DNA of 64,000 nucleotides from Leptospira venezuelensis (GTDB taxonomy: Bacteria; Spirochaetota; Leptospiria; Leptospirales; Leptospiraceae): positions 434,001 through 498,000 of the forward strand of contig NZ_NETS01000011.1 in the NCBI RefSeq assembly GCF_002150035.1. The letters are read 5' to 3'. The notes beneath the pieces were generated by a model. That model saw only the letters and a list, made by a program, of their open reading frames with translations, had not been told where the DNA came from and made no database searches. Made by a program: the position numbers and the translations under genes. How positions within the stretch are numbered: the stretch's first letter is position 1; every line of letters starts with the position of its first letter. Positions 8,721 through 17,378 of this stretch are shown here, piece by piece.

Positions 8721-10196
8721 TTATTCCTGAACTAATTCTAAAGTAGAGAATTGGAAAACTTTTCCAGGATTTTCATTCTTTATAAAAAGTTTATTTCCAG
8801 ATTTACGAAGAAGTATCTGTTCTTGAAAAATTTTCTCTCCATTTTCTGAATCCTGGCTATTATTACAGTCTCTTCCACAACCATTGCAGTCCCCGCCATA
8901 ATAATCTTCGTTATATTCTCTCTGACTCATTTTTCGAACAAGGCCGAATATACGAAGTTTTAAACCATCCGGTTTCGCTTCCTTTACTTCATAATTTCCT
9001 AATGCAAAGAAACTTTTATTAATTTGTCCATCTCCATCCGCTTCAGCCGTATTTCCTTCAAAAAAAAGGCTTCCGTCGGATCTCAAACGTAATGTCCAGT
9101 TCGAAGAAATAAGCCCGGCTTCAGGAGCCTGCTCTTCTCCTGTGGATCCCTCTGCAGTTGCCTCACTAACCCCCGCTGGTTGTTCTACGTTTGTGTTTGT
9201 AGAAGTAGGAGCATTTCCTGTATATTCTCCTCCTACATAACTCCAGTTCAGAACATTTTCTATATTAGCCGCAGAGAATTGGAAAAAGTTATTTTTTGCG
9301 ATCTTCTTCACTTGTTCCATTGGATTCGGTAAAATCCAATCATCTCCGTCTGAAAAACGGATTTCACTAATAACCAGTCCTTTATAATCTTTTCCTGTAT
9401 AAATAGAATCTACTTTAAGTTTTAATTTTTTACCTTCGAAAGTTTTGGAGAATTGGATGGTCTGAGGTCCCATGATGTCCCCCACTTCTATCTTTTCTTC
9501 AAAACCATTATCGCCGGTAAGAGTTGCTACTTTTAATCTTCCATTTGTCTGGCAATGTCTGTCAGATCTTTGGTAACCATTCCAGATCTTGATAGATTTT
9601 ATTTTTTGTGTTTCCTTAAAGTCAAAATCTAAGGTCACTCCAGGACCTTTTTTATCGGAAGCCCAAGCATATTCGTATCTTGAATCGAATAAGTTCATCA
9701 CATCATAAGAAAGATTCGGCTTAGCAGTTTCAGATGCTGTCACAGAAGCTTCTACAACTTTCGGCCCCTTCCATTTCATTTTGGAACCTTTGTCGTCGTA
9801 AAAGTTTACCTTTTGGACACATAAATTCGCGTTTCTATGAAAGTTAAAAGTCACAGAACGGGTACTTTTAGGAGCATCAAAGGTAACAGCAGCAGTAGAG
9901 CCTGTGGATAATTCCTGACTATATTCATCAAAGTTAATATATGCAGTGATAGGATCTGAGAAGTCTCCATTGCAAGATTCAACTTCTATCTTTGATAATA
10001 AGAAGGTCTCATCGGGATAAAAATGAAGTTTAACAAATTTGGCTCCTTCTTCCGGCCTCCATTTTTTCCCATCCAGGATCTCGAACGGAAGCCCGCTTTC
10101 CATAGAAGTAGCAGTGATCATGGAAACTGGCAATTTTTTACCACAGTGAAAAAAGAACAATGCCCCTATTAATAGAGTCGAATACTTAGCGAACAT
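8721..10196 (-). CDS. Lipoprotein with discoidin-like glycan/ligand-binding domain(s)
   Basis: The protein has 491 residues. ATG 10196 is preceded by GGAGG at good spacing. The signal peptide ends in FFFHC, with Cys18 lipidated. The region of about residues 155-285 (NLFDSRYEYAWASDKKG, KIKSIKIWNGYQ, LKVDSIYTGKDYKGLVISEI) has the pattern of the galactose-binding-like/discoidin fold. In particular it resembles the variant seen beside NADase toxins and in many spirochaete lipoproteins. A first, weaker copy may occupy residues 40-150. A low-complexity Thr/Ala/Glu linker lies near 325-355. Then comes a lipocalin-like segment (SNWTLRLRSDGSLFFEG) with a Cys cluster GDCNGCGRDCN near 440. It is probably surface or periplasmic; the ligand is unknown. 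Confidence 0.75.
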   Translation of the reverse strand: MFAKYSTLLIGALFFFHCGKKLPVSMITATSMESGLPFEILDGKKWRPEEGAKFVKLHFYPDETFLLSKIEVESCNGDFSDPITAYINFDEYSQELSTGSTAAVTFDAPKSTRSVTFNFHRNANLCVQKVNFYDDKGSKMKWKGPKVVEASVTASETAKPNLSYDVMNLFDSRYEYAWASDKKGPGVTLDFDFKETQKIKSIKIWNGYQRSDRHCQTNGRLKVATLTGDNGFEEKIEVGDIMGPQTIQFSKTFEGKKLKLKVDSIYTGKDYKGLVISEIRFSDGDDWILPNPMEQVKKIAKNNFFQFSAANIENVLNWSYVGGEYTGNAPTSTNTNVEQPAGVSEATAEGSTGEEQAPEAGLISSNWTLRLRSDGSLFFEGNTAEADGDGQINKSFFALGNYEVKEAKPDGLKLRIFGLVRKMSQREYNEDYYGGDCNGCGRDCNNSQDSENGEKIFQEQILLRKSGNKLFIKNENPGKVFQFSTLELVQE

Positions 10197-10375
10197 TGGA
10201 TTGCCTCCGAGAAATTGCAGAAATCAGAAATATATTTCTTAAACCAGGGGAAAACGAAAAAATAGACTCAAATTTGTTTTTTATTCCCTTCCCGGAGAGT
10301 TCCTAACTATTTTAGCCGTCTGAAAATATGATTGGCGAATCGGAAAGATTGTCCAATATCAACTAAGGAGGAAAG

Positions 10376-10807
10376 ATGTCGATTCCAAGCAGGTATTCTA
10401 TAGCTATCCATATTCTTTCCTTGATAGATAAGGATGGGGAAGAAGCCAGTTCTTCTCAAATTATGGCCGATAGCATTGGGACTAACCCAGTAGTAGTCAG
10501 AAACCTATTGGGAAAATTAAAGAAGGCAGGTCTAGTGGTTTCAAAACAAGGAGTAGCTGGTGCCAAACTCGCTAAATCTCCCGAAGAGATCCAACTTTTA
10601 CAGATATATAAGGCAGTGGAAACTGAGGGCCCGTTATTCTCTATCCATGACAAGCCTAACCCTAAATGCCCAGTTGGTAAAAAAATACAAACCACTTTGA
10701 CTGGCATTTTTCAAGAGGCTCAATCAGCTCTTGAGGCAAAACTAGGTGAATTTCATCTTTCAGATGTGCTTTTCCAACTGGATTCTGAAAAGAAAAAACG
10801 GGCTTAA
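10376..10807 (+). CDS. Rrf2-family transcriptional regulator
   Basis: The protein has 143 residues with a very strong Shine-Dalgarno AAGGAGG before ATG 10376. The N-terminal winged helix (SRYSIAIHILSLI, then the recognition region SIGTNPVVVRNLLGKLKKAG, and the wing with the GVAGAKLAKSPEEI pattern) is typical of the Rrf2 family, which includes IscR, NsrR and YwnA. There is no three-Cys FeS cluster as in IscR/NsrR; only one Cys is present, in PKCPVGKK near residue 100. It is therefore closer to the YwnA/CymR-like subgroup, which senses by other means. It stands alone, with a lipase-like gene downstream; the target is unknown. Confidence 0.85.
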   Translation: MSIPSRYSIAIHILSLIDKDGEEASSSQIMADSIGTNPVVVRNLLGKLKKAGLVVSKQGVAGAKLAKSPEEIQLLQIYKAVETEGPLFSIHDKPNPKCPVGKKIQTTLTGIFQEAQSALEAKLGEFHLSDVLFQLDSEKKKRA

Positions 10808-10937
10808 GCTGTTAGCTAAAGAAGAACCCGGTCTAAATCCGCAGATTTCTTCCAACAAAAATCCTTGCCTCAAAATAAAGGGTTCCTAATATCCTTTTCG
10901 TTGCTCATTTCAATCCGCAATATAATTGGAGAGAAGG

Positions 10938-11939
10938 ATGAAAAAAATATTCAAACGGGTTTCGATTGGCCTAGGTGCTGCGCTTATCGCCTATTTGGGG
11001 ATCTATTACGCCACATTTCCCAAATACGAATTCCATCCAAAGGCGGACTTAACTCAAAGTTTTGATTCGTTCTATAAATCTAAATTAGATGAGACAAAAT
11101 CACTTAACGGTAGAGCTGGCTCAGAAGAAAGGCTGATCCGCTATTCTCCAGGCAAAACAGAATATGCGATTCTTTATATTCATGGCTTCGGCGCGTCCCG
11201 CGCAGAAGGAGAAGAAACTGTAGATAAGATCTCTGCCTCACTCAAGGCAAATACATACTATTTACGACTTCCTGGTCATGGAACTAATAACGAAGATCAT
11301 AGAGACACTCCATTCACTGAATATCTACGGGTCGCCGAAGAAAGTTTATTAATGATGGATAAATTAGGAAATCAAACTATACTTATGGGAACCAGCATGG
11401 GCGGTTTGATATCTGTATATCTGGCTGGAAAATATCCAGATAAGATCAAGGATCTAGTATTATTCTCCCCTTTCTTCGATTTTGCAGTTCCCTTGGCTAA
11501 AATATTCTTTTATCCAGGCGGAATGACTTTTGGAGAAACAGTCCAAGGAAAGATCAGAAAATCTCCTCCTAAAACATCCGATGATGGAATCGGAGAACAT
11601 TATTATGAGCATTGGTATAAGGACCAGTATTTATCTGCCATACAACATGTAAGTAACGCAACTAAATTCGTTCTTAGCCAGCAAAGTATAGAGAAGATCA
11701 AAGTCCCTACTCTATTAGTATATTATTATAAGGACAAGGATCATCAAGATAAAACCGCAAGCGTAGATGCAATGTTAAAAGCCTTCGATAAAATAGGTGG
11801 AGACTCTCCGAATCCTCTCAACACAAAGGCACGAATAGAAGAAGGAAGCCACGTTCTAACTTCTAAACATGTATTCTCTGATAAGGAAAAGGTTCAAAAA
11901 GAAGTTATAGACTTCTTGCATAAAACCGGAGTAAAATAA
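10938..11939 (+). CDS. Membrane-anchored alpha/beta hydrolase (lipase/esterase-like)
   Basis: The protein has 333 residues from ATG 10938; the preceding GGAGAGAAGG serves as ribosome site, and a TTG at 10926 is less likely. An N-terminal hydrophobic segment (about residues 8-25) can act as signal anchor. The alpha/beta-hydrolase core shows the oxyanion region YIHGFGASRA near 85, the nucleophile elbow GTSMGG near 155, a candidate Asp in YYKDKDHQD near 275 and the final His in EGSHVL near 310. This gives a complete Ser-Asp-His triad. The substrate is probably an ester or monoacylglycerol but cannot be deduced. It converges on the LysR gene through a shared hairpin. Confidence 0.8.
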   Translation: MKKIFKRVSIGLGAALIAYLGIYYATFPKYEFHPKADLTQSFDSFYKSKLDETKSLNGRAGSEERLIRYSPGKTEYAILYIHGFGASRAEGEETVDKISASLKANTYYLRLPGHGTNNEDHRDTPFTEYLRVAEESLLMMDKLGNQTILMGTSMGGLISVYLAGKYPDKIKDLVLFSPFFDFAVPLAKIFFYPGGMTFGETVQGKIRKSPPKTSDDGIGEHYYEHWYKDQYLSAIQHVSNATKFVLSQQSIEKIKVPTLLVYYYKDKDHQDKTASVDAMLKAFDKIGGDSPNPLNTKARIEEGSHVLTSKHVFSDKEKVQKEVIDFLHKTGVK

Positions 11940-11947
11940 GATTTGTC

Positions 11948-11975
11948 CCCTTCTTCCTTTCAAAGGGAAGAAGGG
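11948..11975. terminator. Bidirectional hairpin between hydrolase and LysR genes
   Basis: CCCTTCTTCC (11948-11957) pairs with GGAAGAAGGG (11966-11975) across an 8-nt loop that itself contains TTT/AAA. It lies just after the hydrolase stop and overlaps the last codons of the leftward LysR gene. Confidence 0.6.
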
Positions 11976-12859
11976 ATTCTCCGAGCTTCCCATTCTTTCG
12001 CGGCTCTTAAAATTTCCTCAGCAAGTAGCGCGAGTCCTGGTCCGGATTTTTTGCGATAACAAAGATAAAACTTCCTTTCAGTATTCCATTCTTCGAATTT
12101 TATTTTTTTAAGTTTTGAACTGATAGAATACTCAGATAAAAAACCAATCCCAAGCCCTGCTTCTAAAGATTTGATAACTGATTCTACACTTCTGAGTTCC
12201 ATTGCGATCTTAGGACCGAATTCTTTAGAAAATGATTTTATCTTCTTCTCCACCGCTTTCCTAAGAGCTGAACCAGGATGGAATAATACAAAGGATTGTT
12301 TTTTCAGATCTTCTATTCTAATTTTCTTTTTTAGAAAAATCGGATGATCCTTGGAAGCCACAGGAAAGATCTTGTCTGAAAGAAATTCCAGAACGTTTAA
12401 ACTTGGTTCGGAGATAGGACCAGTCAGGATACCAAGATCCACTTCTCCTTTTAATACTGCATCTTTGGTTTCCGCGGCATCTCCTTCCCTTACAGACAGG
12501 GAAAGTCCTGGTCTTTTTTTCAGTATCTCTTTTAAGATCTGAGGCAGGATCCAAGCAGAAACAGTTCCGCCTGCTGAGATGGAATAATTTCCTTTTAAAT
12601 CGTTATCCTTCGAGAAACCTTCTTGGATCTCCTCCCATAATTCTTGCATGCGGATAGAATACTGATAAAACCTTTCTCCTTCGTGGGTGAGTCGAACAGC
12701 CCTTCCCCCTCTTTCCAGGACACTTACTCCCAATTCTTTTTCCAAAAGATAGATCTGTTTAGATAGAGCCGGTTGTGTTAATCCCAAACGAGAAGCTGCC
12801 TTTTGGAATGTGCCTGATTCCGAAATTTCCAGAAAATAAACGATCTGTCTGAATTCCAT
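11960..12859 (-). CDS. LysR-family regulator, probably of leuCD
   Basis: The protein has 299 residues. The N-terminal winged helix-turn-helix (MEFRQIVYFLEISESGTFQK, AASRLGLTQPALSKQIYLLE, ELGVSVLERGGRAVRLTHEG) is textbook LysR. The rest forms the periplasmic-binding-protein-like co-inducer domain in two halves (residues about 90-290). It is transcribed divergently from leuC with a 92-bp gap that contains a perfect palindrome fitting the LysR T-N11-A rule. By analogy with LeuO or other LysR regulators of branched-chain synthesis, control of leuCD by a pathway intermediate such as isopropylmalate or citramalate is likely, but this is inference from context. Confidence 0.9.
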   Translation of the reverse strand: MEFRQIVYFLEISESGTFQKAASRLGLTQPALSKQIYLLEKELGVSVLERGGRAVRLTHEGERFYQYSIRMQELWEEIQEGFSKDNDLKGNYSISAGGTVSAWILPQILKEILKKRPGLSLSVREGDAAETKDAVLKGEVDLGILTGPISEPSLNVLEFLSDKIFPVASKDHPIFLKKKIRIEDLKKQSFVLFHPGSALRKAVEKKIKSFSKEFGPKIAMELRSVESVIKSLEAGLGIGFLSEYSISSKLKKIKFEEWNTERKFYLCYRKKSGPGLALLAEEILRAAKEWEARRIPSSL

Positions 12860-12865
12860 ATTAAC

Positions 12866-12884
12866 ATATAACTTTTAGTTATAT
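12866..12884. promoter_or_regulatory. Probable LysR operator between lysR and leuC
   Basis: ATATAACTTTTAGTTATAT is a perfect palindrome with 8-bp arms and a 3-base centre. It contains the LysR-type T-N11-A motif. It starts seven bases upstream of the regulator start and 68 bases before leuC, a typical place for a site that autorepresses the regulator and activates the divergent operon. Confidence 0.7.
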
Positions 12885-12951
12885 ATTTTATAAAACCAAT
12901 TTATTTGCATTATATCAGTAAGTTTGATACCTTATTTAACAAGAGGGAAAT

Positions 12952-14355
12952 ATGGGACAAACTCTATACGATAAAATTTGGGAAAGCCACCGGATCTCTG
13001 AGAATTCTGACTCTGAATCCATTTTATATGTGGACCGTCATATTCTTCATGAAGTGACTTCCGCCCAGGCTTTCGAAGGTTTAAGAACTAAGAATAGAAA
13101 TGTAAGAAGGACCGATCTCACATTCGGAGTTGTAGATCATAATATTTCTACACGAGATCGCAAGAATAGAGATGCGGCAGGACCTGTTTCCAGATTGCAA
13201 ATCGATACAATGGAAAAAAACTGCAAGGACTTTGGAATTCGTTTATTTGGTCCGGAAGATCCTGAACAAGGTATTGTGCATGTATTAGGTCCAGGGTTAG
13301 GATTTACTATACCAGGTTCAGTGATTGTATGCGGTGATTCTCATACTGCAACTCATGGAGCATTCGGTGCATTAGCTTTCGGTATTGGAACAAGCGAAGT
13401 AGAACATGTGCTCGCAACCCAAACTTTAAAACAGGCAAAAACAAAATCCATGTTGGTCCGTTTTATTGGCAAACCTGGTTTCGGGATCACTGCAAAAGAT
13501 GTAGTCTTGGAATTGATCTCCAAAATAGGAACCTCGGGCGGAAGAGGTTTCACTATGGAATATACAGGAGAATGGATCAAATCCCTTTCCATGGAAGGAA
13601 GGATGACCATTTGTAATATGAGCATAGAAGCAGGCGCAAGGGCAAGTTTGATCGCACCCGACCAGATCACATTCGATTATCTGAAAAATAGAAAACTGAT
13701 CCCAAAAGGAGAAAGTTTCTATCAAGCTGTCGAATATTGGAAAACATTTTTCACGGATAAAGACGCGGTCTATGATGAAATTATAGAATTAGATATTTCT
13801 AAAATAGAACCCCAAGTTACCTGGGGAACTAATCCATCTCAATCTTTATCTATTGGAGATGTAGTTCCTGATCCGGAAAAATTCGATGATGCCAGAGCAA
13901 AGGAAACTGCTATGAATGCTTTGGAGTATATGGGTTTAAAACCCGGAACTCCGATCTCCGAGATCAAAATCGATAAGGTATTCATAGGCTCCTGCACAAA
14001 TTCAAGGATAGAAGACTTGAGATCTGCTGCAGAAGTTGCAAAGGGAAAAAAAGTCTTTCCTGGAGTGCAGGCTTTGGTGGTTCCAGGTTCTGGATCAGTA
14101 AAACGTCAGGCAGAATCTGAAGGTTTGGATCAAATTTTCAAAGAAGCAGGTTTCGAATGGAGAGAACCTGGTTGTTCTCTTTGTCTTGCGATGAACGATG
14201 ATGTATTAAAACCGGGAGAAAGATGCGCTTCTACTTCTAACCGAAACTTTGAAGGAAGACAAGGAAGAGGAGGAAGAACTCATTTAGTAAGTCCTTCTAT
14301 GGCAGCTGCTGCTGCAGTGACCGGAAAATTTTCAGATGTGAGGAAATTGGCATGA
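12952..14355 (+). CDS. leuC: 3-isopropylmalate dehydratase large subunit
   Basis: The 467-residue length is standard for LeuC of the aconitase superfamily. Ribosome site GAGGGAAA precedes ATG 12952. Family signatures include VCGDSHTATHGAFGALAFGI near residue 125-145, FIGSCTNSRIEDLR near 345 and the third cluster region EPGCSLCLAMN near 405. The Cys of these motifs hold the [4Fe-4S] cluster that binds the substrate. With LeuD it isomerises 2-isopropylmalate to 3-isopropylmalate in leucine synthesis. In Leptospira, which makes isoleucine from citramalate, the same enzyme is thought also to act on citramalate. It overlaps leuD by four bases (ATGA), so translation is coupled. The divergent LysR gene is its probable regulator. 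Confidence 0.97.
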   Translation: MGQTLYDKIWESHRISENSDSESILYVDRHILHEVTSAQAFEGLRTKNRNVRRTDLTFGVVDHNISTRDRKNRDAAGPVSRLQIDTMEKNCKDFGIRLFGPEDPEQGIVHVLGPGLGFTIPGSVIVCGDSHTATHGAFGALAFGIGTSEVEHVLATQTLKQAKTKSMLVRFIGKPGFGITAKDVVLELISKIGTSGGRGFTMEYTGEWIKSLSMEGRMTICNMSIEAGARASLIAPDQITFDYLKNRKLIPKGESFYQAVEYWKTFFTDKDAVYDEIIELDISKIEPQVTWGTNPSQSLSIGDVVPDPEKFDDARAKETAMNALEYMGLKPGTPISEIKIDKVFIGSCTNSRIEDLRSAAEVAKGKKVFPGVQALVVPGSGSVKRQAESEGLDQIFKEAGFEWREPGCSLCLAMNDDVLKPGERCASTSNRNFEGRQGRGGRTHLVSPSMAAAAAVTGKFSDVRKLA

Positions 14356-14978
14356 GCTCAAAAATTTGGACAATACATACAGGAGTCCCAGTCTCTATTC
14401 CAAGAGAGGATATTGATACTGATCAAATTCTTCCTAAACAATTTATGAAATTGATAGATAAGAAAGGTTTCGGAAAACATCTATTTCATGATTGGAGATA
14501 TTCTGACTTAGAAGGTAATATCCCAAATCCTGAATTCATTTTGAATCAGGAAGGATTTAAGAACGCAAGTGTCCTTATTGCAGGAAAAAATTTTGGCTGT
14601 GGTTCGAGTAGAGAACATGCTCCTTGGGCGCTTTCCGATTTCGGATTCAGGGCGATTTTGGCCCCTTCTTTCGCAGATATATTCTCTATTAATTCTGCAA
14701 AAAACGGGATCGCATTAGTTCGTTTGAAAGAAGAGGAGATCTCATATTTAAATGAATGGGTTTCTAAAAATCCAAGATCCCAAATCAGGATCAGTCTAGA
14801 GAATTTGGAAGTGCAAGCGGGAGATAAAACGTTTTTCTTTCATTTGGATTCTGCTTCCGTAAATCGGATCCGAGAAGGCTTAGACGATATTGATATCACT
14901 CTCAAAAATGCAAAAGAGATCCTGGATTTCGAACAGAAACGTAAAGTAGAAAAACCGTTTTTGGAAGTGAATTGGTGA
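14352..14978 (+). CDS. leuD: 3-isopropylmalate dehydratase small subunit
   Basis: The protein has 208 residues, full length for LeuD. The start ATG 14352 overlaps the leuC stop. It shows the family motifs DTDQILPKQFMK near residue 22, the active-site loop GKNFGCGSSREHAPWALSDF near 75-95 and LAPSFADIFSINSAKNG. It forms the swivelling domain that closes over the LeuC cluster. The operon appears to hold only leuC and leuD; leuA and leuB are not in this window. Confidence 0.97.
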   Translation: MSSKIWTIHTGVPVSIPREDIDTDQILPKQFMKLIDKKGFGKHLFHDWRYSDLEGNIPNPEFILNQEGFKNASVLIAGKNFGCGSSREHAPWALSDFGFRAILAPSFADIFSINSAKNGIALVRLKEEEISYLNEWVSKNPRSQIRISLENLEVQAGDKTFFFHLDSASVNRIREGLDDIDITLKNAKEILDFEQKRKVEKPFLEVNW

Positions 14979-15106
14979 CCTTCTCCCCAAAATTTTTGCA
15001 ACGGTGCTCTGCACAATAGATCTTAAAAAAACCTTTTATTAGCTGGAAAAGAATTCGGGGAAAATTAATATGTTCGTCATTCTTTCGCTTCTAAAAGGAA
15101 CCTAGA

Positions 15107-16024
15107 GTGAGTTTAACAGAATCCATTCATGATAAGATCATAACGCCTGTAGTTAAGATCCCTGATTCAGCCTTGAAAACAGGGATATACGACTTAACCA
15201 AGGAAGAACTAGGACGCAGGATTGAACTACGAGAAGGAGTAAGCCTGAGATACATCACACCTCCAAATCGCAGAAGATGGCTTTTAGATCGGCTCTTACT
15301 AGGTTCTGATCTTACATTCTTGTATGGATACTTCCGCCAGATCATAGTCGCAAGACAGAATGTTCTAAAAGGAAAGTTTTACGATCCTCGTTGGATAGAA
15401 TTATCAGGTGGGATCTTAGACTTAATCGAAGGCTGCCAAGGAAAATTTCAAATTGAAAATTTAGAGAATGTTGTATCTCCGAAGGGACCTGTTGTTTTTG
15501 CAGGAAACCACATGAGCGTTTTGGAAACATTCGTATTTTCTTATTTTTTAGTGCCTCATAGAAGGCTTACCTATGTAGTTAAGGAAAGTTTAATAAAGGG
15601 TTATTTCGGCCCTATCATGAGAAGTAGAGACCCGATCGCAGTGGGACGCGACAATCCAAGAGAGGATTTAGTCAAGGTATTGGAAGAAGGTGCAAATCTT
15701 TTGAAAAAAGGAGTCTCTATCGTAGTGTTTCCTCAAAGCACAAGAACTAGAACCTTTAATCCTGCAGAATTCAATTCGATTGCTGTTAAGCTTGCTTCCA
15801 GAGCAGGGGTTCCGGTAGTTCCATTTGCAATCAAAACGGATTTTTGGGAAAACGGTAAAATCTGGAAAGATCTAGGTAGCCTTTATAGGGACAGAAAGAT
15901 CCATATGAAATTCGGCCCGGAGATTGATACTAAGGATTCCAAAAAGGCTCAGGCAGCACTTTTAGATTATGTTTTAACTAATTTAAAAGAATGGAATGTA
16001 GAAATTCTTTCTGAACGAAAATAA
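15107..16024 (+). CDS. 1-acyl-glycerol-3-phosphate-type acyltransferase (PlsC family)
   Basis: The protein has 305 residues with GTG start 15107 after AAAGGAA. The PlsC fold is recognised by FAGNHMSVLETF near residue 130, GPIMRSRDPIAVGRD near 170, VFPQSTRTRTF near 210 and the final AGVPVVPFAIKT near 235. The first box is H-X4-E instead of the usual H-X4-D, and box III is FPQSTR instead of FPEGTR. Such variants occur in a subgroup of PlsC-like proteins. The exact acyl acceptor (lysophosphatidate or another lysolipid) is therefore uncertain. It is probably a peripheral or membrane-bound phospholipid synthesis enzyme. It ends at a strong bidirectional terminator. Confidence 0.85.
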   Translation: MSLTESIHDKIITPVVKIPDSALKTGIYDLTKEELGRRIELREGVSLRYITPPNRRRWLLDRLLLGSDLTFLYGYFRQIIVARQNVLKGKFYDPRWIELSGGILDLIEGCQGKFQIENLENVVSPKGPVVFAGNHMSVLETFVFSYFLVPHRRLTYVVKESLIKGYFGPIMRSRDPIAVGRDNPREDLVKVLEEGANLLKKGVSIVVFPQSTRTRTFNPAEFNSIAVKLASRAGVPVVPFAIKTDFWENGKIWKDLGSLYRDRKIHMKFGPEIDTKDSKKAQAALLDYVLTNLKEWNVEILSERK

Positions 16025-16032
16025 ACGAAAAA

Positions 16033-16062
16033 GCGGATCTATCAAAAATAGATCCGCCTTTT
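16033..16062. terminator. Strong bidirectional rho-independent terminator
   Basis: A perfect 10-bp stem, GCGGATCTAT (16033-16042) and ATAGATCCGC (16048-16057), has a CAAAA loop. It is followed by CTTTT on the plus strand and by TTTTT on the minus strand. It serves both the acyltransferase gene and the converging small lipoprotein gene. Confidence 0.85.
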
Positions 16063-16079
16063 GAATATGGGGAGAAGGT

Positions 16080-16346
16080 TCAGTAACCTCCCCCGCCGCC
16101 TCCACTTCCCCCACCGTAACCACAAGCTGCTGCAGCCAATAGATATTGAGAGGAACATGCAGTATTTGCATATCCAGGGTTTTCGTTAGAACAGGTTAAG
16201 TATAATGCAGCTGCTGCACTACAATTCTTTTTATCATTCTTATCATCCCCACCGGTTCCGTATAAATCGTTATACGTATTACAATTTACAAAACCAAGCG
16301 AAGATAGAACCAATAGTAAGATCAAAATCTTGTTTTTAGTTCGCAT
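16080..16346 (-). CDS. Small Cys- and Gly-rich lipoprotein
   Basis: The protein has 88 residues if started at ATG 16346, which is well placed seven bases after GGAG; an ATG two codons upstream is too close to it. The signal peptide ends with LGFVNC as lipobox. The mature part of about 66 residues has four further Cys, likely two disulfides, and an Ala-rich middle (NCSAAAALYLTCSN, AAAACGYGG). It ends in a poly-Gly tail (GGGSGGGGGGY). Similar short 'Cys-x-Ala-rich' lipoproteins are common in Leptospira and have no known function. Confidence 0.75.
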   Translation of the reverse strand: MRTKNKILILLLVLSSLGFVNCNTYNDLYGTGGDDKNDKKNCSAAAALYLTCSNENPGYANTACSSQYLLAAAACGYGGGSGGGGGGY

Positions 16347-16491
16347 ATACATTCTCCATATTATGGCAGATAGATTTTTCCAAACAATATCTGATTGATA
16401 AGGAACCGCAATGGTTTTAGGATTAGATCACTATTCTTCGGAATCAACAATACAATTTCAGAAATAGAGAATGTTTGAAGTTTGATTTAAT

Positions 16492-17322
16492 CTAACGAAA
16501 CCAAAAACGATCCCCATCCAAGAAACGTTTTACACCTTCTTTGGTGCTTTTACTCTCCATTACAGGAAAAGTATTTCTGGCCTCTAGAGTTAATGCTTCT
16601 TTTAAAGAAAGATTCCAACCTTCTAAAGCAGAACTTAGATCGGCAAACATTGCATCTCTAGGCTGCCTGCAAAGTTGGGTGGCATAGGAAAATGCTCTAT
16701 CCAAACCTTTTCCTTTTTTCACAAGTTCCCATACCAGGCCAAGCTGGTAAGCTCTATCAGCCCGGATCCTTTGTCCTGTTAGTATTAGTGGCAATGCCGA
16801 TCCAAAACCAAGTAATCTTGGAAGATATACAGTACCTCCATCTACAAGAGGAACTCCCCATCTTCTACAAGCAACGGAGAAAATTGCCTGAGGTTCTGCG
16901 ATACGAATATGACCATGACAAAATAATTCCAAACCGCCTGCGTAAGTATAACCATGAGATACAGTAATCACAGGTTTTTTCTGAATGATCCTTGATCCAC
17001 CTAAAGGACCAGGATCATTCTTAGCATATTCTTCTCTTTCTTCTTTATTTAGATACAGATTTGCCATTTTATCTAAACCGGAAAGATCCGCGCCGGAACA
17101 AAATGCCTTATCACCTGCTCCGTGCAAAATAGCAACAGTAAGTTCCGGATCTTTTTGAAAAGTTTTCCATGCTTCCACAAACAGATCCGCCATCTCCCTA
17201 TTCACTGCGTTATGAACTTCCGGGCGATTCATAGTGATCTGAAAAATTTTACCACCTACGACGTCGTAAATATTTGTAATCAATGGGAGATCAGACATGC
17301 CTAAATAAGAAACTAGATCCAT
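16492..17322 (-). CDS. Enoyl-CoA hydratase/isomerase family protein
   Basis: The protein has 276 residues; an internal ATG eight codons in (17298) is an alternative start. The crotonase fold is clear: ITMNRPEVHNAVNREM near 30, AILHGAGDKAFCSGADLSGL (oxyanion hole) near 65-85, ITVSHGYTYAGGLELFCHGH near 118-138 and the family's RRWGVPLVDGGTVYLPRLLG near 155. The Glu in the GGLEL segment sits where one catalytic acid of hydratases is found; the second acidic position in the PLVDGG region is Asp. It may hydrate enoyl-CoA or catalyse a related reaction in fatty-acid breakdown; the substrate is not inferable. It is divergent from the multi-PAS kinase. Confidence 0.85.
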   Translation of the reverse strand: MDLVSYLGMSDLPLITNIYDVVGGKIFQITMNRPEVHNAVNREMADLFVEAWKTFQKDPELTVAILHGAGDKAFCSGADLSGLDKMANLYLNKEEREEYAKNDPGPLGGSRIIQKKPVITVSHGYTYAGGLELFCHGHIRIAEPQAIFSVACRRWGVPLVDGGTVYLPRLLGFGSALPLILTGQRIRADRAYQLGLVWELVKKGKGLDRAFSYATQLCRQPRDAMFADLSSALEGWNLSLKEALTLEARNTFPVMESKSTKEGVKRFLDGDRFWFR

Positions 17323-17350
17323 ATTACAGAAAGAACTTTTTTGTTTGGTG

Positions 17351-17378
17351 TTGACTTCCTAAATCTTACGTCTATGAT
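17351..17378 (+). promoter_or_regulatory. Possible sigma-70 promoter for the PAS kinase
   Basis: TTGACT and TATGAT are separated by 16 bases, close to the housekeeping consensus. The -10 box overlaps the ATG at 17374. If used, this promoter would favour translation from the downstream ATG at 17404. Confidence 0.35.
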
